NCBI RefSeq assembly: GCF_900098745.1
Contig: NZ_FQTT01000014.1
Coordinates: forward strand, 186,001-250,000
From: Actinomyces glycerinitolerans
Lineage (GTDB): Bacteria > Actinomycetota > Actinomycetes > Actinomycetales > Actinomycetaceae
Length of the DNA stretch: 64,000 nt
Direction of reading: 5' to 3'
Shown: one piece after another, positions 25,912 to 35,012 of the stretch
Layout: every line of letters starts with the position of its first letter
Numbering within the stretch: the first letter of the stretch is position 1
The notes under the pieces: generated by a model
The model's database searches: none
What the model saw: only the letters and a program-made list of their open reading frames with translations
Told to the model about the DNA's origin: nothing
Position numbers and translations under genes: made by a program

Positions 25912-27108
25912 ATGGCCAAGCAAATCCGCACCACCCATGTCGGCTCCCTGCCCCGCACCGAGGCACTGCTGGAGGCGAATGCCGCGCACGCGGCCGGCAC
26001 GCTCGACGACGCCGGACTCGCGGCGGTCGTCGCCGAGCAGACCGACGCCGTCGTCGCCCGGCAGGCCGAGATCGGCCTGACGATCGTCAACGACGGCGAA
26101 TACGGGCACGCCATGACCGAGAAGGTCGACTACGGCGCCTGGTGGTCATACTCCTTCACCCGCTTCAGCGGCCTGGAGCTACTCGACCAGCTGCCCGAGC
26201 GCAAGCCCACGCCGGCCGGCAAACTCGAACTCGACGCCATGACCGACCGCCGCGACTGGGTCGCCTACGCCGACGCCTACGCCGACCCCACCTCCGGCAT
26301 CCACCTGGCCACACGCAGGCCCTGGGTGTTCCCGGTGGTCACCGGCGAGATCCGCTACACCGGTCAGGACATCGTCGCCCGCGACATCGCCGCACTCAAG
26401 CACGGGCTTGAGAGGGCCGGCAAGCCGCTGAGCGAGGGCTTCGTTGCCTCCATCAGCCCGGCGTCGGCGGCTCGCGTGGGCAACTACTACTACGAGGACG
26501 ACGAGGCCGCCGTCTGGGCCTGGGCGGACGCCCTGCGCGAGGAGTACCGGGCGATCACCGACGCCGGACTCACGGTCCAGATCGACGCCCCCGACCTGGC
26601 CGAGTCCTGGGACCAGTTCATCACCGAACCGCCCCTGGAGGACTACCGCCGCTTCTCCGCCGTGCGCATCGAGGCCCTCAACCACGCCCTGGAGGGCATC
26701 GACCCCGCCCAGGTGCGCTACCACGTGTGCTGGGGCTCCTGGCACGGGCCGCACTCCACCGACCTCGGCTTCGACAAGATCGTGGACCTGGCGCTGTCCG
26801 TGAACGCCAACGGATTGAGCTTCGAGGCTGCGAACGTCCGCCACGAGCACGAGTGGAAGATCTGGCAGGACACCTCCCTGCCCGACGGCAAGTACCTGAT
26901 CCCGGGCGTCGTCTCCCACGCCACCAACGTGCTGGAGCACCCCGAATTGGTGGCCGACCGCATCGAGCGCTTCGCTCGGCTGGTCGGACCCGAGCGCGTG
27001 GTCGCCTCCACCGACTGCGGCCTGGGCGGACGCGTGCATGCTCACATCGCCTGGTCCAAGCTCGCCTCCCTGACCGAGGGCGCCCGGCTGGCCTCCGCGC
27101 GTCTGTGA
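25912..27108 (+). CDS. MetE C-terminal-type homocysteine methyltransferase
   Basis: A 398-residue cobalamin-independent methionine synthase homologue consisting only of the catalytic barrel. The zinc ligands of MetE can be matched: His-x-Cys in YHVCWGSWHG, Glu in FEAANVRHEHE and Cys in STDCGLGGR. The N-terminus IRTTHVGSLPRT is the usual start of this group. Such short proteins make methionine from homocysteine with an uncertain methyl donor. ATG 25912 has AAGGA just upstream and sits directly behind a SAM riboswitch, which supports a role in methionine supply and predicts repression by SAM. Confidence 0.86.
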   Translation: MAKQIRTTHVGSLPRTEALLEANAAHAAGTLDDAGLAAVVAEQTDAVVARQAEIGLTIVNDGEYGHAMTEKVDYGAWWSYSFTRFSGLELLDQLPERKPTPAGKLELDAMTDRRDWVAYADAYADPTSGIHLATRRPWVFPVVTGEIRYTGQDIVARDIAALKHGLERAGKPLSEGFVASISPASAARVGNYYYEDDEAAVWAWADALREEYRAITDAGLTVQIDAPDLAESWDQFITEPPLEDYRRFSAVRIEALNHALEGIDPAQVRYHVCWGSWHGPHSTDLGFDKIVDLALSVNANGLSFEAANVRHEHEWKIWQDTSLPDGKYLIPGVVSHATNVLEHPELVADRIERFARLVGPERVVASTDCGLGGRVHAHIAWSKLASLTEGARLASARL

Positions 27109-27131
27109 GCGCCCTCCCAGCCGCTGCGCTC

Positions 27132-27137
27132 TAGGGT
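27132..27137 (+). promoter_or_regulatory. -10 box TAGGGT for a leaderless start
   Basis: TAGGGT ends 6 bases before GTG 27144. The AGGG in it could also act as a ribosome site, so both readings are possible. Confidence 0.4.
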
Positions 27138-27143
27138 GCGGCC

Positions 27144-28811
27144 GTGGAGATACTCGTCATCGCGGTCGCGGGCCTGCTCGTCATCGCCGCCGGCAACCAA
27201 CTCGCCCCCAGGGTCGGCGTAGCCTCCCCGCTACTGCTGCTAGCCCTGGGGGCGGGTGTCGGTTTCCTGCCGTTCGTCTCGGCGATCGAGCTGGATCCCG
27301 ACATCGTCCTCGAAGTGGTGCTGCCGCCGCTGCTGTTCTCCACCGCGGTGTCCATGCCCGTGATGGACTTCCGGCGCGAACTGCGCGCCGTCGCGGCGCT
27401 CGCGGTCGGACTGGTCGCCGTCAGCGCCACCATCATCGGCTTGGTGGTGCACGCCGTAATGCCCACGATCGCCCTGCCCTGGGCGATCGCCCTGGGGGCG
27501 GTGCTGAGCCCCACCGACGCCGTCGCCATCACCGTCGCCCGCGGCTCGGGCGTCTCCCAGCGGATCATCACCATCCTGGAGGGGGAGGGGCTGTTCAACG
27601 ACGCCACCGCCCTGATCCTGCTGTCCTCCGCCACGGCCGCGGGCATTGCTCACAGCGCCGACGCCCTGCAGCCGGCCGCGCTCGTCTCCGGCTTCCTCAC
27701 CTCGCTGGCCCTCGCCCTGGCCATCGGCTGGGCGGTGGGGGAGGGCAGCATCCGGGTCCGCTCCCGCATCACCAACCCGACGGCGGACACGGTCGTGTCC
27801 TTCACCATCCCCTTCCTGGCGTCCCTGCCCACAGACTATCTGGGCGGTTCCGGGCTGGTCGCCGCCGTCGTCGCCGGCCTGGTCATCTCCTTCCGCAGGC
27901 CGCGACTGCTGCCACCCGCCCACCGGCAGACCGCCCAGCAGAACTGGCGCACCATTGAGCTGATTCTGGAAGGCGGCATCTTCCTGTTCATGGGGCTGCA
28001 GGCATACGGGATCGTCCAGGACGTGGTCGACGGCGGCTTCGGCCTGCGCGCCGCCGTGCTTCTGGCAGCCGGAACCGGCGCCCTGGCCGTCCTGGTGCGG
28101 GTGGCCTTCGTGGCGCCGCTGCTGGTCTGGCTGCGTCGCGTGCGTCGCCGCCACCGCCAGCATCTGGAGGAGGAGCGCCAGCGGCTGGAGCGCTTTGAGA
28201 CGCGCTTGGAGCAGGCACGTGACATCGACGACGAGCTGTTGGCCAAACACGGCCTGTCCGCGGAGCAGTGGCACCAGGCGGTCACCGGTTGGCGCGACCG
28301 GCTGGAGCGCGGCCAACGGCGTCAGCGGCGCCGGGGAGCCGACCTGGACTACTTCACCGCCGATCCTCTCGGGCCACGTGAGGGGGCGGTGATCGTGTGG
28401 GCGGGCATGCGCGGCGCCGTAACCCTGGCCGCCGCCCAGACCCTTCCCCTAACCACACCCAACCGGCCGTTCCTGCTGCTGGTGGCCTTACTGGTCGCCA
28501 GTGGGTCACTGGTCATCCAGGGACTCACACTCGGCGGTGTCATCCGGCTGGTTCGCCCGCGCATGGCCTCTCGCACCGCCGATGATGCCGAGCGCGAGCG
28601 GTTGCTCCGGTTACTGGGCGACGCCGCCACCAGCCGACATGCCGACGCGCTCACCCCCGCCGAGGCGCGCGAACTCGCCATCGAGACCATCCGTGTGCAG
28701 CGCCATGCCCTGCTCGATGCCCGCGATGAGGGTCTGTTCTCCTCCAGCAGCCTGGAGTATGCGCTCGAACGCTTGGACGCCAAGGAGATCCTGCTGACCA
28801 CCGCGGAATAA
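27144..28811 (+). CDS. Cation/proton antiporter, CPA1 (NhaP-like)
   Basis: A 555-residue inner-membrane antiporter with about 12 hydrophobic segments in residues 1-415, exchanging Na+ or K+ for protons. Family motifs are VVLPPLLFSTA, LSPTDAVAI and EGEGLFNDATALIL, the last containing the ion-binding Asp. A charged segment (about 330-410: EEERQRLERFETRLEQA...) interrupts the membrane part before a late conserved helix (GMRGAVTLAAA). The C-terminal tail of about 85 residues is hydrophilic. Start GTG 27144 fits both the hydrophobic N-terminus and a -10 box 6 bases upstream. It is not linked to the his genes by function. Confidence 0.9.
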   Translation: MEILVIAVAGLLVIAAGNQLAPRVGVASPLLLLALGAGVGFLPFVSAIELDPDIVLEVVLPPLLFSTAVSMPVMDFRRELRAVAALAVGLVAVSATIIGLVVHAVMPTIALPWAIALGAVLSPTDAVAITVARGSGVSQRIITILEGEGLFNDATALILLSSATAAGIAHSADALQPAALVSGFLTSLALALAIGWAVGEGSIRVRSRITNPTADTVVSFTIPFLASLPTDYLGGSGLVAAVVAGLVISFRRPRLLPPAHRQTAQQNWRTIELILEGGIFLFMGLQAYGIVQDVVDGGFGLRAAVLLAAGTGALAVLVRVAFVAPLLVWLRRVRRRHRQHLEEERQRLERFETRLEQARDIDDELLAKHGLSAEQWHQAVTGWRDRLERGQRRQRRRGADLDYFTADPLGPREGAVIVWAGMRGAVTLAAAQTLPLTTPNRPFLLLVALLVASGSLVIQGLTLGGVIRLVRPRMASRTADDAERERLLRLLGDAATSRHADALTPAEARELAIETIRVQRHALLDARDEGLFSSSSLEYALERLDAKEILLTTAE

Positions 28812-28841
28812 GACGCGTGCCGGGACCGGGCGGACTCCGCG

Positions 28842-28847
28842 TAGACT
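28842..28847 (+). promoter_or_regulatory. -10 box TAGACT of the hisC operon
   Basis: TAGACT ends 6 bases before GTG 28854 and no ribosome-binding site lies between, so the his operon message is probably leaderless. Confidence 0.5.
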
Positions 28848-28853
28848 CGGCCC

Positions 28854-30059
28854 GTGACCGTTCTCCCGCTGCGGCCAGATCTACACGGCTGCGAACCCTA
28901 CGGCGCCCCCGAGCTGGACGTGCCGGTGCGCCTCAACGTCAACGAGAACCCCTACGCGCCCAGCCCGGCAGTGGTGGCAGACATCGCCGCGGCCGCCGGG
29001 CGGGCGGCGGCCGGCCTCAACCGCTACCCGGACCGCGACTTCCCCGATTTGCGCGCCGCCCTGGCCGACTACCTGGCCGCCGAGTCCGGCGTGCGCCTGG
29101 ACTGGCAGCAGATCTGGGCCGCCAACGGCTCCAATGAGGTCATGACACATGTGCTGCAGGCCTTCGGCGGGCCCGGACGCACCTGCCTGTCCTTCACCCC
29201 CACCTACTCCATGTACCCCGAGTACGCCCGCGACACCTTCACCCGCTACGTCACCGGGCCACGGCGGGAGGACTTCACCGTCGACGTCGACGCCGTCGCC
29301 GCGGCCATCGCGCGCGAGCACCCGGCCGTGGTCATCCTAGCCAGCCCCAACAACCCCACCGGCACCGCCCTGCCGCTCGACGACGTGGTTGCCATCCTCG
29401 AGGCCGCCCGCGGCCAAGGCCCCGTCGACGCGGCGGCAGGCGACGACGGCGCCACCGACTGCGTGGTGGTGATCGACGAGGCCTACGCGGAGTTCCGCCG
29501 CCCCGGTGTGCCCAGCGCACTGGAGCTGCTGGAGCGCACCGACGGCGATGGCGCCCCCCGCTACCCGCACCTGGCCGTCACTCGCACCATGAGCAAGGCC
29601 TTCGGCATGGCCGGGCTGCGGTTGGGATATCTGGCCGCCTGCCAGCAGCTGGTGGACGCGCTGCGCATCGTGCGCCTGCCCTACCACCTGTCCGCGCTCA
29701 CTCAGGCCGCCGCCCTCGCTGCTCTGGATCACCGGGACGAGCTCATGAGTCAGGTCGCCTCCCTGCGCGACGAACGCGACCGCCTGGTGAGCTGGCTGCG
29801 CGCACAGGGCTGGACCGCCTACGACTCCGATTCCAACTTCGTCCTGTTCGGGCCCTTCACCGACCGGCGGGCGGTGTGGCAGGGGCTGCTCGACCGCGGC
29901 GTCCTGATCCGGGTCGTCGGCCCGGAGGGGTACCTTCGGGTCTGCGTCGGCACGCCGGCAGAGATGGCCGACTTCCGTACCGCCCTCACTGCCGTCACCA
30001 GCGACGGCCCGCACCAACCGGACCGCAACGGCCAGAACCTGGAGGAGAATCCCGCATGA
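28854..30059 (+). CDS. hisC: Histidinol-phosphate aminotransferase
   Basis: A 401-residue PLP enzyme of aminotransferase class II that converts imidazole-acetol phosphate and glutamate to histidinol phosphate. Visible marks are [51 protein letters not shown] and [17 protein letters not shown] with the PLP-binding Lys. First gene of the his operon; hisB overlaps its stop (ATGA). The GTG start is supported by the -10 box 6 bases upstream. A short insertion between NNPTGT and the DEAY motif ([17 protein letters not shown]) is longer than in many homologues. Confidence 0.95.
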   Translation: MTVLPLRPDLHGCEPYGAPELDVPVRLNVNENPYAPSPAVVADIAAAAGRAAAGLNRYPDRDFPDLRAALADYLAAESGVRLDWQQIWAANGSNEVMTHVLQAFGGPGRTCLSFTPTYSMYPEYARDTFTRYVTGPRREDFTVDVDAVAAAIAREHPAVVILASPNNPTGTALPLDDVVAILEAARGQGPVDAAAGDDGATDCVVVIDEAYAEFRRPGVPSALELLERTDGDGAPRYPHLAVTRTMSKAFGMAGLRLGYLAACQQLVDALRIVRLPYHLSALTQAAALAALDHRDELMSQVASLRDERDRLVSWLRAQGWTAYDSDSNFVLFGPFTDRRAVWQGLLDRGVLIRVVGPEGYLRVCVGTPAEMADFRTALTAVTSDGPHQPDRNGQNLEENPA

Positions 30060-30655
30060 ACCGCACCGCCCGCATTGAACGCAGCACCAGCGAGTCCTCC
30101 GTCGTGGTCGAGCTGAATCTGGACGGCACCGGCAGGACCGACATCTCCACCACCGTTCCCTTCTACGACCACATGCTCACCGCCCTGGGCAAGCACTCCC
30201 TGATCGACTTGACGGTGCACGCCTCCGGCGACACCGACATCGACGTGCACCACACCGTGGAGGACACCGCCATCTGTATCGGCGAGGCCCTGAAGACCGC
30301 CCTGGGGGACAAGCGCGGCATCCGCCGCTTCGGCGACGCCCTCGTGCCCCTGGACGAGGCCCTGGCCCAGGCCGTCGTCGACATCTCCGGCCGCCCCTAC
30401 CTGGTGCACGACGGCGAGTCCGAGGCCTTCGTGCACCACCTGATCGGGGGGCACTTCACGGGCTCCATGGTCCGCCACTGCCTGGAGGCGATCGCCTACC
30501 ACGCCGGCATCTGCCTGCACGTGCGCGTCATCTCCGGGCGCGACCCCCACCACATCGCCGAGGCCGAGTTCAAGGCCCTGGCCCGCGCCCTGCGGACCGC
30601 CGTCGAACCCGACCCCCGCGTGGACGGCATCCCCTCGACCAAAGGCGCTTTGTGA
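30056..30655 (+). CDS. hisB: Imidazoleglycerol-phosphate dehydratase
   Basis: A 199-residue single-function HisB that dehydrates imidazoleglycerol phosphate. The repeated metal-binding segments [36 protein letters not shown]...[14 protein letters not shown] and [19 protein letters not shown] supply the His/Glu ligands of the Mn centres. ATG 30056 overlaps the hisC stop and is preceded by GGAGGAG. The frame is open upstream within hisC but carries no HisB sequence. The next gene overlaps its stop as well. Confidence 0.97.
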   Translation: MNRTARIERSTSESSVVVELNLDGTGRTDISTTVPFYDHMLTALGKHSLIDLTVHASGDTDIDVHHTVEDTAICIGEALKTALGDKRGIRRFGDALVPLDEALAQAVVDISGRPYLVHDGESEAFVHHLIGGHFTGSMVRHCLEAIAYHAGICLHVRVISGRDPHHIAEAEFKALARALRTAVEPDPRVDGIPSTKGAL

Positions 30656-31389
30656 TGCGTGACGACCACTCCGACGACTCCGCCGGCCGCCGCGACGACG
30701 AACCCGATATCGACGCCGAGTTCGCCGCCATGATGGAGGGTCTGAACCTGCCCGCCGACCTCTCGGACGCTCCGGAGGACACCGGCCCGGTTTCGCCCCA
30801 CGACGTGCCGCACAACACCTACGGTCCCGCCGACGCGGACCGCCCCAACGCGGTCAAGATCGCCGTCGTACTCACGCCCCTGGCCAGCGCGGAGGCCCTG
30901 GCCGCACTGTGCGCCGCCGGCGGCCTGGACTGCACGGTGGTGCCCTCCTCCTCAGGCGCCATCGCCGTCAAGGAATTCGTCTCTGCGCACGCGGAGTGGG
31001 ACATCACCGAGCTGCTGGGCGGCGCCGAGACCGAGCCCGCCGAAGCCGCCGAGCTTGCCGCCGCGCTGTCACGCCTGAGCCGTGTCGGCGTGGTGCTCAT
31101 GACCGCCGACCTGGCCACCGACGTCGGTACCGAGGCGGGACTGTCGGGCACCATCACGGCCCGCCGATACCAGCACGGCCAGGCGGGGGAGGAGACCAGT
31201 GCTGGGCTGCTGCTGGCCTCCGCCGACCAGACCCTTGAGGACATTCTGCTCGGCGCCCTCCGCGCGGAGGAGGCACCGGGCGCCCTCAAAACCAGCGAGG
31301 TCAAGCCCGGCCGCATGATGCGCTGGCTGGGCCGCGGGATGCGTCCGCGCGGAGGCGACCAGGGCCGGGGTGACCCGTCCGGGAACTGA
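30652..31389 (+). CDS. Unknown protein encoded in the his operon
   Basis: A 245-residue acidic protein of unknown function, translated from GTG 30652 or ATG 30655, overlapping the hisB stop. The first 65 residues are charged and probably disordered ([20 protein letters not shown]). The middle has alternating strands and helices, such as [21 protein letters not shown] and [16 protein letters not shown], that suggest a small alpha/beta fold. The end is basic ([15 protein letters not shown]). No catalytic motif is recognised. Its position between hisB and hisH implies co-expression with histidine synthesis, but a histidine role is not shown. Confidence 0.75.
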   Translation: MMRDDHSDDSAGRRDDEPDIDAEFAAMMEGLNLPADLSDAPEDTGPVSPHDVPHNTYGPADADRPNAVKIAVVLTPLASAEALAALCAAGGLDCTVVPSSSGAIAVKEFVSAHAEWDITELLGGAETEPAEAAELAAALSRLSRVGVVLMTADLATDVGTEAGLSGTITARRYQHGQAGEETSAGLLLASADQTLEDILLGALRAEEAPGALKTSEVKPGRMMRWLGRGMRPRGGDQGRGDPSGN

Positions 31390-31419
31390 CATGGAGGCCG
31401 CGGCCCCCACGGGTGTAGG

Positions 31420-31425
31420 TAGTGT
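31420..31425 (+). promoter_or_regulatory. Possible internal -10 box TAGTGT before hisH
   Basis: TAGTGT ends 7 bases before GTG 31433, close to the 6-base pattern of other leaderless starts, and no ribosome site precedes hisH. It could give a second transcript for hisH-priA-sseB. Confidence 0.35.
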
Positions 31426-31432
31426 GGGCCCC

Positions 31433-32092
31433 GTGAGGCAACCACACGTCGTCGTCCTGTCCTACGGAAGCGGAAACGTGCGCTCGGCCGTGCGCGCCCT
31501 GGAGCGCGTGGGCGCCACCACCGAGCTGACCGCGGATCCGGACGCGGTGGCCAACGCCGACGGGCTCGTCGTGCCCGGCGTCGGCGCCTTCGCCGCCGTC
31601 ATGGAGCAGTTGCGCGCCGTCGATACCCCCCGGCTGATTGACCGGCGGCTGGCCGGCGGACGACCCGTGCTGGGCATCTGCGTGGGCATGCAGGTCATGT
31701 TCGAGGCCTCCACCGAGCACGCCGCGGGCTCCGAAGCAGTCCCTGGACTGGCGCAGTGGCCCGGCACCGTTTCCCGCCTGCAGGCGGACATCGTCCCCCA
31801 CATGGGATGGAGCCAGGTGCGCCCACCCGCCGGCACGGTCCTGTTCGACGGGTTGTTCGACGCCTCCGGGTCTGAACGCTTCTACTTCGTGCACTCCTAC
31901 GCCGCCAAGACGGACCCGGCCACGCTGCTCGGACCCGGTCACACCTCCCCGCCCCGTGCCACCTGGGCCACCCACGGCGAGGACTTCGTAGCCGCCGTCG
32001 AGAACGGGGCGCTCAGTGCCACGCAGTTCCACCCCGAGAAGTCCGGGGACGCCGGGGCGCAGTTGCTGCGCAACTGGCTGACCACCCTCTGA
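31433..32092 (+). CDS. hisH: Imidazole glycerol phosphate synthase, glutaminase subunit
   Basis: A 219-residue class I glutamine amidotransferase that supplies ammonia to HisF. The N-terminus [18 protein letters not shown], the nucleophile-elbow [14 protein letters not shown] with catalytic Cys, and [15 protein letters not shown] with the His-Glu pair are all present. GTG 31433 is chosen because the family begins two to six residues before the first strand; longer starts at 31370 or 31391 would add non-conserved sequence overlapping the previous gene. HisF is not encoded in the window. Confidence 0.94.
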   Translation: MRQPHVVVLSYGSGNVRSAVRALERVGATTELTADPDAVANADGLVVPGVGAFAAVMEQLRAVDTPRLIDRRLAGGRPVLGICVGMQVMFEASTEHAAGSEAVPGLAQWPGTVSRLQADIVPHMGWSQVRPPAGTVLFDGLFDASGSERFYFVHSYAAKTDPATLLGPGHTSPPRATWATHGEDFVAAVENGALSATQFHPEKSGDAGAQLLRNWLTTL

Positions 32093-32131
32093 ACGCTCAC
32101 TCGCCAACCCCGCCCCCCAAGGAGACCACCC

Positions 32132-32872
32132 ATGCTCACCCTTCTTCCGGCCGTCGACGTCGCCTACGGCAAGGCCGTCCGGCTGCTGCGCGGCGAGGCC
32201 GGCAGCGAGACCGACTACGGCAACCCCGTCGACGCCGCCCGTGACTGGGTGGCGGCCGGCGCGCAGTGGATTCACCTGGTGGACCTGGACGCGGCCTTCG
32301 GACGCGGCACCAATGCCCCCCTGCTCGCCCGGATCGTCGGCGAGGTGGATGTCAAGGTCGAGCTGTCCGGCGGCATCCGCGACGACGCGTCGCTGGACCG
32401 GGCCCTGGCCGCCGGGGCCGCACGAGTGAACCTGGGTACGGCCGCCCTGGAGGACCCCGAGTGGACCGAACGGGTCATCGCCGAGCACGGGGACAAGATC
32501 GCGGTGGGCCTGGACGTGCGCGGCACCACCCTGGCCGCCCGCGGCTGGACCCAGGAGGGTGGGGACCTGTGGGAGACCCTGGCCCGTCTGGACGCCGCCG
32601 GCTGCGCCCGCTACGTGGTCACCGACGTCACCAAGGACGGCACCCTCATGGGGCCTAACATCGACCTGCTGCGCCAGGTCTGTGAGCGCACCGCGGCCCC
32701 CGTGGTCGCCTCCGGTGGCATCGCCCACCTGGACGACCTGCGCGCGCTGGCCCGCCTGGAGAGCTACGGCCTGGAGGGTGCCATCGTCGGCAAGGCGCTT
32801 TACAACGGCAACTTCACCCTCCAAGACGCACTGGCCGTCTGCCGCGGCGAAGGGGACCAGGAGGCGCACTGA
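32132..32872 (+). CDS. priA: Phosphoribosyl isomerase A (HisA/TrpF)
   Basis: A 246-residue (beta/alpha)8 isomerase. In actinobacteria this enzyme serves both the HisA step of histidine synthesis and, in many species, the TrpF step of tryptophan synthesis. Catalytic Asp 9 (PAVDVAYG) and Asp 169 (DVTKDGT) are present, and the loop [11 protein letters not shown] resembles the PriA form rather than plain HisA. In some Actinomycetaceae this protein has narrowed to one activity after loss of pathway genes, so TrpF activity is not certain. ATG 32132 is preceded by AAGGAG. The sseB-like gene overlaps its stop by one base. Confidence 0.94.
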   Translation: MLTLLPAVDVAYGKAVRLLRGEAGSETDYGNPVDAARDWVAAGAQWIHLVDLDAAFGRGTNAPLLARIVGEVDVKVELSGGIRDDASLDRALAAGAARVNLGTAALEDPEWTERVIAEHGDKIAVGLDVRGTTLAARGWTQEGGDLWETLARLDAAGCARYVVTDVTKDGTLMGPNIDLLRQVCERTAAPVVASGGIAHLDDLRALARLESYGLEGAIVGKALYNGNFTLQDALAVCRGEGDQEAH

Positions 32873-33711
32873 TGCCCGATTCCCCCGACATCCCCGACGT
32901 GCCCACCGAAGGCAACGGCTCGGAACTGAATCCGGACCTGCAACTGGCGGCCGCCCTGGCCGCCCGCAACCGGCTGGAGCAGCTGCTGGCCGCCCCGACC
33001 CCCTTCGCCACCGACGACGGCGCCGCCGACCCCGCCGTGACCGCCGCCCTGGAAGCACAGGGACTGCCCCGCCACGAGTACCTGGACCGGCTGCTTGCCG
33101 CGCTGGCCGCCAGTCGGCTGATCGTGCCGGTCGCCGCCCACGCCGTCGGCGGGCCCACGCGCATCCACCTGGGGCGAAACGCGCCGGCCGTCCCCGTGCA
33201 CGAGCCCCACACCGCCGACCCCGCCGAGGACGCCGCGGACCTGGCCGTCCAGCTGCCCGACGGGCACCGCGCCCTACCGGTGTTCACGTCCGCGGCGGCC
33301 GCCGCGGCCTGGCGTGAAGATGTGCGTCCCGTGCCCGTGACCCCGCGTCGCGCCGCAGAGGTCGCCTGCCTGCTAACCGACCAGTTGTGGGTACTGGACC
33401 CGGGCACGCGCGACCTGCGCCTGCCCCGGCCCGCCGTAGTCGCCCTGGCCGGGGGAGAGGACTGGATCCCGTCGTGGCGCAACCAGCCGGTGCAGGCCGA
33501 GGTGGCCGCTCAGTTGGGCGCCATCGATGGGGTGACCGGGGTTGCCTTCGCTCCCGGCGAGGACGCCGAACTGCGCGTGTTCATCCGCGTGGACGCCTCC
33601 GCCGGCACGCCCGCCGTGGCCGCCACCCTGGAGCAGTGCCAGTACGTGATGGTCAACCCGGCCTGGGGTGAACTCATCGACACCGTGGAGTTGTGCCCCG
33701 TCCCCGCTTGA
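32872..33711 (+). CDS. SseB-family protein
   Basis: A 279-residue protein with features of the SseB N-terminal domain found in many actinobacteria: LDRLLAALAASRLIVPV near the start, then LPVFTSAAAAAAWREDVRPVPV and the C-terminal half with EVAAQLGAIDGVTGVAFAPG and ELRVFIRVDA. The molecular role of this family is unknown; a link to the neighbouring his and infC genes is common in actinobacteria. No signal peptide or membrane segment. ATG 32872 shares one base with the priA stop, so it is the last gene of the his operon. Confidence 0.8.
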   Translation: MPDSPDIPDVPTEGNGSELNPDLQLAAALAARNRLEQLLAAPTPFATDDGAADPAVTAALEAQGLPRHEYLDRLLAALAASRLIVPVAAHAVGGPTRIHLGRNAPAVPVHEPHTADPAEDAADLAVQLPDGHRALPVFTSAAAAAAWREDVRPVPVTPRRAAEVACLLTDQLWVLDPGTRDLRLPRPAVVALAGGEDWIPSWRNQPVQAEVAAQLGAIDGVTGVAFAPGEDAELRVFIRVDASAGTPAVAATLEQCQYVMVNPAWGELIDTVELCPVPA

Positions 33712-33790
33712 CGGGGCCCCGGCGTGCGGGGCGTATGGGCAGACTCACGTTCGCACTCCGCCGCCCGGCGCGCCCACAGCGGGCCGGGCC

Positions 33791-33799
33791 TGCTAATAT
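33791..33799 (+). promoter_or_regulatory. Extended -10 promoter of infC-rpmI-rplT
   Basis: TGCTAATAT is a near-ideal extended -10 element. It lies about 230 bases before the infC start and would start a message whose long 5' leader holds several hairpins. The 80 bases between sseB and this promoter show nothing else. Confidence 0.55.
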
Positions 33800-33805
33800 C
33801 GGGCA

Positions 33806-34022
33806 CCGACCGGCCGGAGGCTCCGTCTCCGGCACGCAAGCGGAGAAATCCCACCTGGGTTCCCGAAGGGAGCCGGGTCATGCGAGGAGCGATCCTCGCG
33901 GTCGCCGCCCTCTTGGGCTCTGCGGCCGTGCTCCGACGAGCACATGAACGGCCTTCGCGCGCGTATGCGGCGAAGGCCTTCTTCGTTGCGGCGGTCACCA
34001 CTTCCAAGAGTGAGGAACAGTC
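33806..34022 (+). ncRNA. Structured 5' leader of infC-rpmI-rplT
   Basis: The untranslated leader of about 217 bases holds four perfect stems: 33814-33819 with 33827-33832 (6 bp); 33882-33888 with 33893-33899 (7 bp, GCGA tetraloop of GNRA type); 33928-33933 with 33938-33943 (6 bp, 4-base loop); and 33950-33958 with 33970-33978 (9 bp, followed by TTCTTCGTTG). Together they suggest an attenuator with a protein-binding part, as L20 or IF3 operons use elsewhere. The family is not recognised. Confidence 0.6.
33950..33988 (+). terminator. Attenuator-like terminator in the infC leader
   Basis: A 9-bp stem GGCCTTCGC/GCGAAGGCC with an 11-base loop is followed by a T-rich run, 35 bases before the infC ribosome-binding site. 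It would stop transcription before the operon unless prevented. Confidence 0.55.
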
Positions 34023-34670
34023 ATCAGCGAGCCCCGTATCAACGAACGGATCCGCGTCCCCGAGGTGCGACTTGTCGGCCCCAGCGGTGAGCAGGTCGGC
34101 ATTGTCCGGGTGGAGGACGCTCTCCGCCTGGCCGAAGAGGCAGGTCTCGACCTCGTAGAGGTCGCTCCCGACGCACGCCCCCCGGTGTGCCGGCTCATGG
34201 ACTACGGCAAGTTCAAGTACGAGTCGGCCATGAAGGCACGCGACGCCCGGCGCAACCAGGCCAACACCCAGCTCAAGGAGATCCAGTTCCGCCCCAAGAT
34301 CGACGAGCACGACTACGCCACCAAGATGGGGCACGTCGAGCGCTTCCTCAAGGGCGGGGACAAGGTCAAGTGCATCGTCCGCTTCCGCGGACGCGAGCAG
34401 TCCCGCCCGGAGCTGGGCATTCGGCTGCTCCAGCGCGTAGCCGAGGAGGTCTCCGAGCTGGGCACCATCGAGTCCCACCCCCGTCAGGACGGCCGCAACA
34501 TGGTCATGGTCCTGGCTCCCACCCGCAAGAAGGCGGAGGTCAAGTCCGACCAGCGCCGTCGCCGCGAGGCGGCACGCGCCAGCCGCCGGGCCGAGAAGCA
34601 GGCCGCCAAGGCGGCCCGCGAGGCCAAGGCGGAGGCGAAGGCCGCCGAGGCGGCGAGCGGGGGCGAGTAA
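34023..34670 (+). CDS. infC: Translation initiation factor IF-3, ATC start codon
   Basis: A 215-residue IF-3 that binds the 30S subunit and checks start-codon pairing. The protein begins (I/M)[19 protein letters not shown], so translation must start at ATC 34023, with GAGGA six bases upstream. Rare start codons in infC let IF-3 limit its own synthesis. N-domain YGKFKYES and C-domain [27 protein letters not shown] are conserved. The last about 40 residues are an Ala/Lys/Glu/Arg-rich tail usual in actinobacteria. An annotation from ATG/GTG codons only would lose the first 14 residues. Followed by rpmI and rplT. Confidence 0.95.
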   Translation: MSEPRINERIRVPEVRLVGPSGEQVGIVRVEDALRLAEEAGLDLVEVAPDARPPVCRLMDYGKFKYESAMKARDARRNQANTQLKEIQFRPKIDEHDYATKMGHVERFLKGGDKVKCIVRFRGREQSRPELGIRLLQRVAEEVSELGTIESHPRQDGRNMVMVLAPTRKKAEVKSDQRRRREAARASRRAEKQAAKAAREAKAEAKAAEAASGGE

Positions 34671-34787
34671 CAGCGCCCCAGCACCAGCCCGCCGCCGGCG
34701 GGTAAGTCACGACCCAGCCCCGTCACCCGACGAGGTCAGCAGCCCCCGACCCAAGCGGCGCCGGGGACCGAGAATGAGGAAATAAAC

Positions 34788-34982
34788 ATGCCGAAGAACA
34801 AGACGCACTCCGGTGCCAAGAAGCGCTTCCGGGTCACCGGCAGCGGCAAGCTCATGCGCGAGCAGGCCGGTAAGCGCCACCTGCTGGAGGTCAAGTCCTC
34901 CCGCCGCAAGCGCAGGCTGTCCAAGGACCAGGCCGTATCCCCGGCCGACGCCCGCCAGGTCAAGAGGCTGCTCGGTCGCTGA
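34788..34982 (+). CDS. rpmI: Ribosomal protein L35
   Basis: A 64-residue basic protein of the large ribosomal subunit. The sequence [20 protein letters not shown] and the later [16 protein letters not shown] are diagnostic. GAGGAAA lies just upstream of ATG 34788. It sits between infC and rplT, the universal order. Confidence 0.97.
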   Translation: MPKNKTHSGAKKRFRVTGSGKLMREQAGKRHLLEVKSSRRKRRLSKDQAVSPADARQVKRLLGR

Positions 34983-35012
34983 CCGGCCCATAACACTTAA
35001 AGGAGTCATCAC

